In this document: one piece after another, positions 14,898 to 22,640 of the stretch
Layout of the letters: each line of letters starts with the position of its first letter
Numbering within the stretch: the first letter of the stretch is position 1
Assembly (NCBI GenBank): GCA_027000105.1
Contig: JALTOP010000126.1
Coordinates: forward strand, 363 to 23,002
DNA: 22,640 nt
DNA from: Planctomycetaceae bacterium
GTDB lineage: Bacteria; Planctomycetota; Planctomycetia; Planctomycetales; Planctomycetaceae
Direction: 5' to 3'
The notes under the pieces: model-generated
What the model was told of the DNA's origin: nothing
Databases searched by the model: none
What the model saw: only the letters and a program-made list of their open reading frames with translations
Made by a program: the position numbers and the translations under genes

Positions 14898-17048
14898 ATG
14901 AACAGCCGAAATAAAATCGCGTTTGCTTTTCTGTTTGTCTGCCTGTTATTGCTCTCTTTTCCGGCCTCGGGAAAGCTGATGGCTGGCGAAACAACATCTC
15001 CAGCATCGAATACCGCTGATACTGCTAAATCCGCTGAGAAGGCTTCCGCCGCCGAGACGGAAGCTCCGTCCTCTGAACAGGAGACATCAGACCGGAAAAT
15101 TCTCAAGCTGATTCCAGATATCAAATTCCTGCAGGGTTCCCCCAAGATCACGATCGACCTGATCGATTTGTTCTCTGACGCCGGGATTTTGAAAGATGGT
15201 GAGACGCTTGAGTTTTCCGTTATTTTCAACAAAAAAAAGAAGGTCGTAGAAGCAACAATCAGACAGGGAACCCAGCTGGAACTGGAAAGCAAGAAGCTCG
15301 GTAAAACTGAAATCATTATCGAGGCCCAGAATGACACTCAGCGCATTCACTCGAAATTCCATTGTGAAGTCTGGCAGCCGGATTACTGGAAACTCATCCT
15401 GACGGTTATCGGTGGCTTGGGAATTTTCCTGCTGGGGATGAAGTTTCTCTCCGAAGGCCTGCAGTCCTTCGCCGGAAACAGTCTGCGACGAATGATCAGC
15501 ACCGTCACGAACAATCGATTGATGGCTGTCGGCATTGGGACGTTGGTCACCACATTCGTGCAATCCAGTTCCATTACAACAGTGATGGTTGTCGGTCTTG
15601 TCAACAGCGGGTTCATGACATTGACACAAAGCATTGGTGTGATCATGGGAGCTAACATTGGCACCACGATTACCGGCTGGATTCTTGTCCTGAAGATAGG
15701 AAAATATGGACTCCCCATTGCAGGTGTCGCTGCCTTTGCCTACCTCTTTTCAAGAAAAGAGCGGTTACGTTATTTCTCCATGGCAATCATGGGCCTGGGG
15801 ATGGTTTTCCTCGGACTGGAATTGATGAAGGACGGTTTTTCCATCATCAAGGTGCTCCCCGAGTTTGAGGCCTGGTTTGAAAAATTTGATGCATCCAACT
15901 ACCTGGGAGTTTTGCAGTGTGCAACCGTAGGATGCGTTTTGACCTTTATCGTTCAATCATCTTCTGCAACGCTCGGCATTACGATCGGTCTGGCACAAAT
16001 CGGCGTGATACCGTTTGAAACAGCCGCTGCGCTGGTCATGGGGGAAAATATCGGAACAACAATAACGGCCTGGCTGGCGTCGTTCGGAACCAATACGAAC
16101 GCCAAGCGTGCAGCTTATTTTCATGTCATCTTCAATATCATTGGCGTGTTGTGGATCACCGCCATTTTTCAATCGTACCTTGCACTAATCCATTATATCA
16201 CGCTCGGAGATGCCGCAGGTGAGATCACTCTCTCGACAATGACTCCGGCAATTGCGACAACACACACCCTGTTCAATGTCACCAACACATTGCTTTTCAT
16301 GCCCTTTACCCGTTACTTTGCCAGGTTGCTGGTGCGACTGGTTCCCGAGAAAAGCGAGCCAAAAGAAGAAAAACACCTGACCGCGCTGGATGTTGTCATG
16401 CTGGAAACTCCCGTGATTGCGGTCGAACAGGTGCGTCTTGAAATACTGGCGATGGCCGATGGATGCAATAAAATGATGGGCTGCCTGAAAAGGATATTGA
16501 CTGAAAAACAGGCCGACGAGACATTGATGCAGGAAGTGCTGGATCTGGAAAATCACCTGGACCAATCTCAGGCTGAAATTGTCGAATTTGTCTCCACCCT
16601 GCTCTCGGCACATGTCCCACACGATCTCACGGACGAAATTCGTAGCCAGTTGCGTATGACCGATGAGTACGAATCGGTCAGCGACAGTATCGCGACTGTA
16701 GTAAAATCGTATCGGAAGCTCAGACGGCGAGGATTGAAATTCCCGGAAGAGGAGTACGCCAGTATCCTTGAACTGCACGAAATGCTGACACAGTATCTCG
16801 CTACTGTGACCGACGGCTACCGCGAGCATAAACAGGACGTTCTTTCCTATGCTCGTCCGCAAGGAATTGTCATTACCAAGCACATTAAAAAACTGGGTAA
16901 CGAGATTATCGACAAAGCTCTGGTTGCCGGTCCCAATGAACGTCTGGATGCCCGGATTGTTTCGGCGTATAATCGGCAGATTACGGCGTATCGCCGTATC
17001 AGGGCACACGTGCTGAACATCGCAGAAGCGATCGACGGAGAAAAATAG
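14898..17048 (+). CDS. Na/Pi-cotransporter-family protein with N-terminal Ig/cadherin-like domain and PhoU-like tail
   Basis: A 716-residue membrane protein. The ATG at 14898 gives a signal peptide ('KIAFAFLFVCLLLLSF'); the open frame back to a TTG at 14835 does not. After a low-complexity Ala/Thr/Glu spacer, residues ~65-158 look like a beta-sandwich: 'IDLIDLFSDAGI' then 'DGETLEFSV' recalls cadherin-like/Ig domains that read 'LSxxFSDxDGDxLxYSV'. The transporter core has the two inverted Na_Pi_cotrans repeats with hallmark 'FVQSSSITT' (222-225) and 'IVQSSSATL' (353-356), plus 'GANIGTTIT' and 'GENIGTTIT'. From ~505 to the end a helical PhoU-like domain should face the cytoplasm. Likely role: sodium-driven phosphate or anion transport (NptA/YjbB type). 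No SD is visible. The upstream gap holds an orphan terminator and inverted repeats that may regulate it. Confidence 0.88.
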   Translation: MNSRNKIAFAFLFVCLLLLSFPASGKLMAGETTSPASNTADTAKSAEKASAAETEAPSSEQETSDRKILKLIPDIKFLQGSPKITIDLIDLFSDAGILKDGETLEFSVIFNKKKKVVEATIRQGTQLELESKKLGKTEIIIEAQNDTQRIHSKFHCEVWQPDYWKLILTVIGGLGIFLLGMKFLSEGLQSFAGNSLRRMISTVTNNRLMAVGIGTLVTTFVQSSSITTVMVVGLVNSGFMTLTQSIGVIMGANIGTTITGWILVLKIGKYGLPIAGVAAFAYLFSRKERLRYFSMAIMGLGMVFLGLELMKDGFSIIKVLPEFEAWFEKFDASNYLGVLQCATVGCVLTFIVQSSSATLGITIGLAQIGVIPFETAAALVMGENIGTTITAWLASFGTNTNAKRAAYFHVIFNIIGVLWITAIFQSYLALIHYITLGDAAGEITLSTMTPAIATTHTLFNVTNTLLFMPFTRYFARLLVRLVPEKSEPKEEKHLTALDVVMLETPVIAVEQVRLEILAMADGCNKMMGCLKRILTEKQADETLMQEVLDLENHLDQSQAEIVEFVSTLLSAHVPHDLTDEIRSQLRMTDEYESVSDSIATVVKSYRKLRRRGLKFPEEEYASILELHEMLTQYLATVTDGYREHKQDVLSYARPQGIVITKHIKKLGNEIIDKALVAGPNERLDARIVSAYNRQITAYRRIRAHVLNIAEAIDGEK

Positions 17049-17336
17049 CCGTTTGTTTGATACAGCCTACCGCTGCTCTGCCCTTGAGCTTCTCCGAACG
17101 CAGAGGGGAGACACCATCGGTCACTTTATCAACAGGAGGATCAGTAGCAACCTGGCATCGGAACATAAAAGTATGTCGGTTAGTTCAATTTCCACATTCT
17201 TTTCCGGAAAGAAATCGAGTGACTTTTTGAAAGCAAATTGACTGCTCACTCCGGAACCTCCTTGTGAAATTTATCATTTTGTTACCATACGCACTACATA
17301 CGCAGAAAGGCTTCATTTCGTTGGGGCTGACAAATT

Positions 17337-17379
17337 CCGGGCCTGGTCGTGATGGCAAATCGGCGAGGAACTGGCCCGG
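17337..17379 (-). other. GC-only inverted repeat downstream of ruvC
   Basis: CCGGGCC (17337-17343) and GGCCCGG (17373-17379), a perfect 7-bp stem with a 29-base loop, begins 7 bases past the ruvC stop. There is no strong T run, so it would at best be a weak or Rho-assisted end. The remaining gap 17049-17336, between the converging Na/Pi and ruvC genes, shows no credible gene; a 62-codon frame at 17053-17241 has no support. Confidence 0.3.
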
Positions 17380-17385
17380 TGACGA

Positions 17386-17880
17386 CTACGTCAGGCCAGG
17401 TTCATGAAAACGGGAATGCAGATGGCACAGCGCAATCGCGAGAGCATCTGCAACATCGTGTGGTCGTGGAACTTCGCTTAAACCGAGTTCTGTTTTGATA
17501 ACCGATTGCATCTGTTCCTTGCTGGCCCGACCGTGTCCGGTCAGTAATTTTTTGATTTCAGTTGGCCGGTAATGCACTACCTGCAGGTTCTGATCACGGG
17601 CCACATACAGGAGCGCCCCGCGCAAATGAGCCAGCAGGATAGCACTTTTCGGGTTTTTCCCCAGTGAAAAAACCTGCTCAATCACCATCACTTCTGGCGA
17701 CCACTCGTTGATGAGGTCGCGCACCTCGCTGGCGATTTCGTGAAGCCGATCTGCAAGCGGCTGCCCAGCTCTGGTTGCAATCACGCCTCCTTCATCGAGA
17801 ACAATTTTTCCATTCTCTGAGTGAAGCAAACCGTAACCGGTTCTGGTCAATCCAGGATCAATTCCCAAAATTCGTTGCAC
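17386..17880 (-). CDS. ruvC: Holliday junction resolvase RuvC
   Basis: Endonuclease that cuts Holliday junctions made mobile by RuvAB. From the GTG at 17880 it has 164 residues, the normal size. The four catalytic acids are Asp8 ('GIDPGLTRTGYG'), Glu68 ('VMVIEQVF'), and Asp142 and Asp145 ('PHDVADALAIALCH'), equivalent to E. coli D7, E66, D138 and D141. The frame is open to a TTG at 17949 that would overlap ispF and add 23 residues before the conserved start, so the GTG is preferred, although its SD (AAAGAAG) is weak. It lies 55 bases after ispF on the same strand and probably shares its promoter. No ruvA or ruvB is in the window. Confidence 0.95.
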   Translation of the reverse strand: MQRILGIDPGLTRTGYGLLHSENGKIVLDEGGVIATRAGQPLADRLHEIASEVRDLINEWSPEVMVIEQVFSLGKNPKSAILLAHLRGALLYVARDQNLQVVHYRPTEIKKLLTGHGRASKEQMQSVIKTELGLSEVPRPHDVADALAIALCHLHSRFHEPGLT

Positions 17881-17935
17881 GTGTTCTTCTTTGACTCCCC
17901 TGGTGCTTGAGATGCGCCAATGCGACCAGTTCTTT

Positions 17936-18445
17936 TCACGGTTTGGCAATCAGCACCACCGCAGTGGCTGAAATCGCTTCAGCTCGGCCAATCGGGCCAA
18001 CTTTCTCACCTGTCTTGGCTTTAATGTTGACTCGTTGCGGTTCAACTTGCAATACCCGAGCAATGTTATCGCGAATTGTAATTTTATGATGGGAAAGTTT
18101 AGGTTGTTGGGCAAAAACCGTGCAGTCCAAATTGATGATTTGCCAACTTTCCCGATGAATCCGCTCCAAGGCAGCAGCAAGGAAGAATTCAGAATTGACG
18201 TCCCGGTTCGCTTCTTCGGTATCAGGGAATAACTCGCCGATATCCCCCTGCCCAACGGCACCGAGTAGTGCATCGGTAATTGCGTGAAACAGCACATCTG
18301 CATCGCTGTGCCCAATCGGACCAAACGGATGCGGAATTTCAATCCCCCCTAGAATAAATTTGCGATTGGGAACAAGCCGATGCGTATCGTGCCCTTCACC
18401 GATCCTCAAATTGAACTCCACAACGCCCCCTTTACCTGTCCCCAT
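17936..18445 (-). CDS. ispF: 2-C-methyl-D-erythritol 2,4-cyclodiphosphate synthase
   Basis: Cyclises CDP-ME 2-phosphate to MEcPP in the MEP isoprenoid pathway. It has 169 residues from the ATG at 18445, which has AAGG 7 bases upstream; a GTG at 18460 is possible but less likely. The zinc ligands are Asp20 and His22 in 'GEGHDTHRL' and His54 in the signature 'GHSDADVLFHAITDALLGA'. 'GDIGELFPDT' and 'NIKAKTGEKVGPIGR' complete the family pattern. The first ~12 residues (MGTGKGGVVEFN) are extra compared with E. coli. A sigma70-like promoter lies just upstream and ruvC follows. Confidence 0.97.
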   Translation of the reverse strand: MGTGKGGVVEFNLRIGEGHDTHRLVPNRKFILGGIEIPHPFGPIGHSDADVLFHAITDALLGAVGQGDIGELFPDTEEANRDVNSEFFLAAALERIHRESWQIINLDCTVFAQQPKLSHHKITIRDNIARVLQVEPQRVNIKAKTGEKVGPIGRAEAISATAVVLIAKP

Positions 18446-18475
18446 GAACAGACCTTGCACTATTTTACGAAATGA

Positions 18476-18504
18476 ATTCTATGTTCTGCGGTTGCATCTA
18501 ACAA
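18476..18504 (-). promoter_or_regulatory. Probable sigma70 promoter of ispF-ruvC
   Basis: On the minus strand TTGTTA (18504-18499), a 17-base spacer, and TAGAAT (18481-18476). Predicted start near 18469, leaving a leader of about 24 bases that contains the AAGG ribosome site of ispF. Confidence 0.55.
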
Positions 18505-18606
18505 CCAGTAGAGCAGAGGGGAGGCGTTTTGCACAAAACTGGCTTTTATCCCATAAACCTGTTTTTTGTGAGGCAAATTACGGACAGAAGGAGGGGGCCG
18601 ACCGAT

Positions 18607-18628
18607 AATAGTTCGCATAGGAACTATT
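18607..18628. promoter_or_regulatory. 8-bp inverted repeat upstream of the dsbD promoter
   Basis: AATAGTTC (18607-18614) and GAACTATT (18621-18628), a perfect inverted repeat with a 6-base spacer. Its centre lies about 70 bases before the predicted dsbD transcription start, a usual position for an activator site. No T run, so not a terminator. The regulator is unknown. Confidence 0.5.
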
Positions 18629-18651
18629 TGGCGACTGACTCGATTTTGAGC

Positions 18652-18680
18652 TTAACCAGCCACTGGGCCAGTCCTATAAT
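18652..18680 (+). promoter_or_regulatory. Probable sigma70 promoter of the dsbD gene
   Basis: TTAACC (18652-18657), a 17-base spacer, and a perfect TATAAT (18675-18680). Transcription should begin near 18687, giving a 5' leader of about 127 bases that can form a small hairpin TGCTTG-N6-CAAGCA at 18756-18773. Confidence 0.6.
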
Positions 18681-18813
18681 ACCCGGCGAGGCAAACGCCC
18701 GTTTTGCTGGTTGGATCAGGTTGCAGCCGTTACACTGGGCAATTTGTGGTAGAAATGCTTGCAGCACCAAGCATCACGTAAGTAGTAGGACTCAAACAGG
18801 GGGTTTCTGTTCG

Positions 18814-21525
18814 ATGAACGGAATTGATCGATCTCGTAATGCAACTTTGTTTCTTCTCGCTCTGACAGCAGTTGTATGCTTGGGGACTGATCGGGTTGCA
18901 GCGCAACCGGCGAATCCGCTTGATGGTTTCGGTTTGTCGGGCTTGGGCGAGGAAAAATCGAGCGAACCGAAGGTGATAATGCGACTCGTTCCTGAACAAG
19001 CTGCCGTGGGGGAGATTGTCACTGCAGAGATCACAATCCAGCTTGGTAAGGACTCCTACGTCTATTCCCAGAATCCGAATGTCGGAGCGGAAACCAAAAT
19101 TGACATTACGGAAACGATTGGCCTTGATCCGATTGATGCAAAATTCGTCCCCTCCCAAAAGCCGAAGACGGTCATTGAACCGCTATTCAATAATGCCAAG
19201 CTCGAAAAATTTTATGGCGGTGTCACCTGGAAACGGGCTTATCGCGTTACCGGAAACGGAACCCCCAAGCTGAAAGGGAAACTGAAATACCAGGTATGTG
19301 ACGCAAACAGTTGTAATCCGTTTGAAAAACCGATTGCCATTGTCGGCCAACTCGGAAAGCCAAAAACGAAATCGAAACAGCCGACCTTGAAAATGATTTT
19401 GGGCGATAAATCGAAACAAACACCGATCGCCTCAGCAACAAGCGAACCTGCTTCAACAACAATGCCTCCCCTGCAAGGTGTTCTGTTGGCTCATACAAAA
19501 ATTCCCACTGACGATTTACTCGGCCAGAACGAAAAAGTCCATTTTGATATCCAACTACTTGAAACCGGTTCGAGTGATGCTTCTGGCAAGATCGTCGCGG
19601 TTGTCATTACTGCAAAACTGGAAAACGGTTGGCACATTTACGCCCAAACACAGGATCCGGCCATGTCCGGCTTGCCAACAATCATCAAAGTGGAAAGCAG
19701 CTCGGGATTAACCCCGATTGATCCCGGATTTCTGCCCACCAAAGCACCGGAAGTTACCCATCCGCTGAAAGATATCACGCACATCATCTTTCATGATGTT
19801 GTCATCTGGCAACGGCGTTTCCGAATGAATACTGAGGAGTTCACGGGCAATATCAGCGGTTCAATTCGCTACCAGTTGTGCGATGCCGGCAGTTGTTTGC
19901 CTCCCAAGACCATCGAATTCACCTTGGGGAATGAGAATGCGTCTGCACAAAATATGAACGCAACAGACAATAACACAACGCTACCTCAAGCAAACGCTCT
20001 GATTGATAGCATTGATGACGCTGATGGCACTAATGAAGACGGTATTGATGGCGAAACGGCCTCTTCCGAACAGTTATCGCCTGTCCCCGTTGAAGAAAGC
20101 AGCGACATCACTTCGGACGGGTTAGTCCCCTTTTTGATTACCGGCGTGATTTTCGGATACCTCGCCTTGTTGACTCCGTGCGTGTTTCCAATGATTCCGA
20201 TTACCGTCAGTTTCTTTTTGAAGCAGGCCGAGAAAGAACATCATAACGCGATCGGCATGGCTACCCTTTATTGTCTGGGAATTATCGGAACATTTACCGT
20301 AATCGGTTTGGTTGTTTCGATATTCTTCGGTGGTTCCGGTATGACCGAAGCGGCGAATTTACCCTGGTTGAACATTTTTATTGCAGCGGTTCTCGTTTTC
20401 TTCGGGATGAACATGCTCGGAATGTTCGAAATTCAAATCCCCTCCTGGATGCTGAGTTGGTCTTCTTCAAAGGAACAACAGGGCGGTGTTCTGGGTGTTC
20501 TGTTTATGTCACTCACCTTTACGCTGGTCTCTTTCACCTGCACGTTTGCTTTCGTCGGTACTCTTTTGCCGATGGCTGCCCAAGGGGATTATTACTGGCC
20601 AATTCTCGGCATGCTCGCCTTTTCGACGGCGTTCGCCTCTCCGTTTTTCTTCCTGGCACTCTTCCCAAGTTTTCTCAAAAAAATGCCTCAAAGCGGCGGT
20701 TGGATGAACCGGGTTAAAGTGACCATGGGGCTGATCGAAATCGGAGCGGCATTCAAATTTTTGAGTGTGGCTGATATCGGTTGGTTCTCCGTTCCATATC
20801 TGTTTGACTATGCGTTGGTGATGACTTCCTGGATGGTAATTTGCATCGTGGCGGGAATTTATCTGCTCGGCTTTTTCAGATTGCCGCACGATACCGCAGC
20901 GGATTCTATTGGTGTGCTTCAACTTAGTTTTGCGATGACTTTTCTCGGTTTCGCCGCGTATTTGGCAACGGGAATTTTTGGTGCCCATCCTCCAGAAGGA
21001 GCCGTCTGGCAACAGATAGCCGCATTCGCCCCACCAACATTTAAAACAGGAGAAGATGCTGATCTTGGCCCGACGCTTGAACATGATGGCCTGCTCTATG
21101 CACTTGATGTGGAGCAGGCCATCAATTACGCCGATGCAAAGAAGCAGCCACTCTTTTTCGATTTTACCGGAGTGAACTGCGTGAACTGCCGATTCATGGA
21201 AATCAATGTTCTATCTCAAAAAGAAAACCGGGAACTGTTGGAAAAGTTTGTTCGCGTCCAACTTTACATCGATACGATCCCTGCGATGAGCGACAAAGAA
21301 AGAATTGAAAAACTGCTCGTAAAGAATCGAACCCTGCAATCGGAGTGGTTCAAATCTGTTTCGATGCCTGCGTATGCAATTGTCAGCCCGGACGGCAAGA
21401 AGATCCTGAGCAGCTACAAGGGAAAGGAACGAAACTCCGGCGAATTCACCCGCTTTCTGAAAGCAGGGCTGGCAGAATGGCAACGCGAAAAAGTGGCGAT
21501 GAATTCCGGCGCGTTCTCCCGGTAA
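18814..21525 (+). CDS. dsbD: DsbD-type thiol:disulfide interchange protein with two N-terminal DsbD domains
   Basis: Carries reducing power from cytoplasmic thioredoxin across the inner membrane to periplasmic or c-type cytochrome maturation partners. It has 903 residues from the ATG at 18814 (AGGGGG 10 bases upstream, then signal 'ATLFLLALTAVVCL'); the open frame back to 18529 is non-coding in character. Two tandem N-terminal DsbD-like domains are seen: ~53-175 ending 'YQVCDANSC' (Cys162, Cys167), and ~225-372 ending 'YQLCDAGSC' (Cys356, Cys361). The membrane part (~436-720) has redox cysteines in 'LLTPCVFPMIP' (Cys456) and 'SFTCTFAFVG' (Cys576). The C-terminal thioredoxin-like domain has 'GVNCVNCRFME' (Cys789, Cys792). 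All redox pairs are present. E. coli DsbD has one N-terminal domain, so the duplication is notable. It has its own promoter, and converges on the sialidase-like gene 30 bases downstream. Confidence 0.93.
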   Translation: MNGIDRSRNATLFLLALTAVVCLGTDRVAAQPANPLDGFGLSGLGEEKSSEPKVIMRLVPEQAAVGEIVTAEITIQLGKDSYVYSQNPNVGAETKIDITETIGLDPIDAKFVPSQKPKTVIEPLFNNAKLEKFYGGVTWKRAYRVTGNGTPKLKGKLKYQVCDANSCNPFEKPIAIVGQLGKPKTKSKQPTLKMILGDKSKQTPIASATSEPASTTMPPLQGVLLAHTKIPTDDLLGQNEKVHFDIQLLETGSSDASGKIVAVVITAKLENGWHIYAQTQDPAMSGLPTIIKVESSSGLTPIDPGFLPTKAPEVTHPLKDITHIIFHDVVIWQRRFRMNTEEFTGNISGSIRYQLCDAGSCLPPKTIEFTLGNENASAQNMNATDNNTTLPQANALIDSIDDADGTNEDGIDGETASSEQLSPVPVEESSDITSDGLVPFLITGVIFGYLALLTPCVFPMIPITVSFFLKQAEKEHHNAIGMATLYCLGIIGTFTVIGLVVSIFFGGSGMTEAANLPWLNIFIAAVLVFFGMNMLGMFEIQIPSWMLSWSSSKEQQGGVLGVLFMSLTFTLVSFTCTFAFVGTLLPMAAQGDYYWPILGMLAFSTAFASPFFFLALFPSFLKKMPQSGGWMNRVKVTMGLIEIGAAFKFLSVADIGWFSVPYLFDYALVMTSWMVICIVAGIYLLGFFRLPHDTAADSIGVLQLSFAMTFLGFAAYLATGIFGAHPPEGAVWQQIAAFAPPTFKTGEDADLGPTLEHDGLLYALDVEQAINYADAKKQPLFFDFTGVNCVNCRFMEINVLSQKENRELLEKFVRVQLYIDTIPAMSDKERIEKLLVKNRTLQSEWFKSVSMPAYAIVSPDGKKILSSYKGKERNSGEFTRFLKAGLAEWQREKVAMNSGAFSR

Positions 21526-21555
21526 ACCAGGGTGAAGCATCGAGGCTGAAATGAG

Positions 21556-22640
21556 TCAGACACGGTTTGGCCTGCTCCAGTGTATTTGGGCAATCCATAG
21601 ACTGCCGTCGCTGCCGTACTTGTTATTGACGGGTATCACATAGTTGGGCCCCCATGTCTGCATCCATTCTGCCACCGTCACCCAACTTTCTTGTGGGTTG
21701 ATATAGGTGGTACCGAAATTACCCAGACGGGCGCCGCGCTGCGGAACCAGAATTTGCTCGCTCTTGCGCAAAACGCACAACCGTTTCGGATCAACCTGTG
21801 CCATAAACAACGGGGCGCGATGCCGAAACACGTGATCGTTTTTCGCCCCCCGACGGGTATAAACCAGATATAACGCATCGCTGTGCGTGACCCAATGCTG
21901 CTGCGTGTTGTAACTGCCGAGCGGTTCGCCGTTATCGAACGTCCACGGCTTCGGCTCTGTAAAATGAAGGCCGTCTTTACTTGTTGCGATGTAACCTCGT
22001 TTATCGTGGCGGATCGTCAGGAAGTAGTTGCCCTGAAATTTCGTCAAGGATGGTTCACCAATGCCCCGTGTTTTATCTTTCACAGCAAGAACATTTCCCT
22101 GCTGCTCGTACGTCAATTTTTTTCTGTCGAACTGACACCGTAATACGGTCACCCGTGAATTCCCGCCCGCTGGCTCGAAGTAGATCGGCAGTAAAATGGA
22201 ACCATCCGGTTCATCGTACCGCTGCACGCACCCTGCCCCCGCATTGTAGAATTCCTCCCGATTGGGCATTTGCAGTTTTTCCCAGGCTGCCCACCGGTTC
22301 GATTTTGCATCATAGACAGAATATGAAGTGTGACGAGGACGCGGGCTTTTCACTTTCCAGTCGGGCGTATAAACAACGGTGTGACCGGTTCCGAGAAGTT
22401 CGCCTGTTTTCCGATGCCAAGCGGGCCAGAAATCACTGACGGCCACGGGGCGTTTCTGTCCCTCGATATTTTCAAAGCGCGGAGCCAATGTTTTTATCTC
22501 GGTCGGTTTGCTCCACGTTTTGCCGAGATCATCCGTGATCATCCCGAACAGTCCCTCGAAAACATCACTCCCCGAAACCGTCAGCGAGTTCATTGTCAGA
22601 ACCACTCGGGGAAGGCCTCCATTTCCCGCACCAGGAACTA
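21556..22640 (-). CDS. Sialidase/BNR-repeat-like protein, 5'-partial
   Basis: The C-terminal 360 residues of a beta-propeller protein of the exo-alpha-sialidase (BNR/Asp-box) type; the frame is open to the window edge, so the start and any signal peptide lie outside. An Asp-box-like turn is seen in 'ITDDLGKTWSKP' near the edge, and weaker ones in 'IATSKDGLHFTEP' and 'NKYGSDGSLW'. Other propeller-like stretches are 'GIGEPSLTKFQGNYFLTIRHD' and 'HSDALYLVYTRRG'. Related planctomycete proteins are annotated as sialidases or glycosyl-hydrolase-like, but true sialidase activity cannot be claimed because the arginine triad cannot be checked on a partial sequence. It ends 30 bases from the converging dsbD stop, with no visible terminator between. 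Confidence 0.8.
   Translation of the reverse strand, partial: VPGAGNGGLPRVVLTMNSLTVSGSDVFEGLFGMITDDLGKTWSKPTEIKTLAPRFENIEGQKRPVAVSDFWPAWHRKTGELLGTGHTVVYTPDWKVKSPRPRHTSYSVYDAKSNRWAAWEKLQMPNREEFYNAGAGCVQRYDEPDGSILLPIYFEPAGGNSRVTVLRCQFDRKKLTYEQQGNVLAVKDKTRGIGEPSLTKFQGNYFLTIRHDKRGYIATSKDGLHFTEPKPWTFDNGEPLGSYNTQQHWVTHSDALYLVYTRRGAKNDHVFRHRAPLFMAQVDPKRLCVLRKSEQILVPQRGARLGNFGTTYINPQESWVTVAEWMQTWGPNYVIPVNNKYGSDGSLWIAQIHWSRPNRV

Noticed and set aside
16185..17009. 274-codon minus-strand open frame opposite the Na/Pi transporter
   Set aside because: It lies wholly inside a well-supported gene on the other strand, has no recognisable motif or SD, and its composition is that of a complement of coding DNA.
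17201..17210. 10-base palindrome TTTCCGGAAA
   Set aside because: Isolated, not near a promoter or start, and easily expected by chance.
17053..17241. 62-codon plus-strand frame after the Na/Pi gene
   Set aside because: No SD, no similarity, and it lies in ordinary intergenic sequence between converging genes.

Overview
The window reads as chromosomal DNA of a planctomycete (Planctomycetota), probably a Gimesia/Rubinisphaera-like lineage. The grounds are a PSCyt1/DUF1549/DUF1553 cytochrome-like protein followed by a DUF1501 protein and a sulfatase, a two-PDZ HtrA protease, a BNR/sialidase-like protein, and housekeeping genes scattered among accessory genes. No tRNA, rRNA, CRISPR array, insertion sequence, integrase or phage gene was seen. 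Genus-level placement is a guess.

Layout. (1) 1-1914: 3' part of rpsA (ribosomal protein S1) on the plus strand, ending in a strong intrinsic terminator. The first ~55 bases do not look like S1 and may be an assembly or cloning chimera. (2) 2019-3047, minus: a PLP-dependent threonine/serine dehydratase-like gene cut by one in-frame TAA. (3) 3235-5702, minus: an arsenic-resistance operon, arsR - ACR3 arsenite efflux pump - small four-cysteine protein - thioredoxin-type arsC. It has a near-consensus sigma70 promoter whose predicted start falls at the arsR ATG (leaderless mRNA). A 13-base element at that start recurs upstream of ACR3. (4) 5703-8343: a hairpin-bearing intergenic region, an HtrA/DegP-like periplasmic protease and a sugar-phosphate isomerase/epimerase-like TIM-barrel protein, both plus. 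(5) 8508-14224, minus: a three-gene set, PSCyt/DUF1549/DUF1553, DUF1501 (Tat signal) and a secreted sulfatase, of the kind abundant in planctomycetes. (6) 14225-14897: a long gap with direct repeats, hairpins, an orphan intrinsic terminator and two TGCAT-type inverted repeats, then a plus-strand Na/Pi-cotransporter-family protein with an unusual extracytoplasmic beta-sandwich-like N-terminus and a PhoU-like C-terminus. (7) 17386-18504, minus: ispF then ruvC. (8) 18607-21525, plus: a DsbD-type thiol:disulfide interchange protein with two tandem N-terminal DsbD domains and a recognisable promoter. (9) 21556 to the end, minus: 3' part of a sialidase/BNR-like protein.

How it fits together. ArsC reduces arsenate to arsenite, ACR3 exports it, and ArsR probably represses the set through the repeated 13-base element. 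The sulfatase, DUF1501, PSCyt and sialidase-like genes fit processing of sulfated or acidic polysaccharides at the cell surface. HtrA and DsbD fit envelope protein quality control and disulfide handling for such exported, cysteine- and haem-bearing proteins. The points most worth a second look are the small Cys4 protein and repeated operator-like element of the ars operon, the orphan terminator and structured gap before the Na/Pi transporter, the nonsense codon in the dehydratase, and the domain architectures of the Na/Pi and DsbD proteins.
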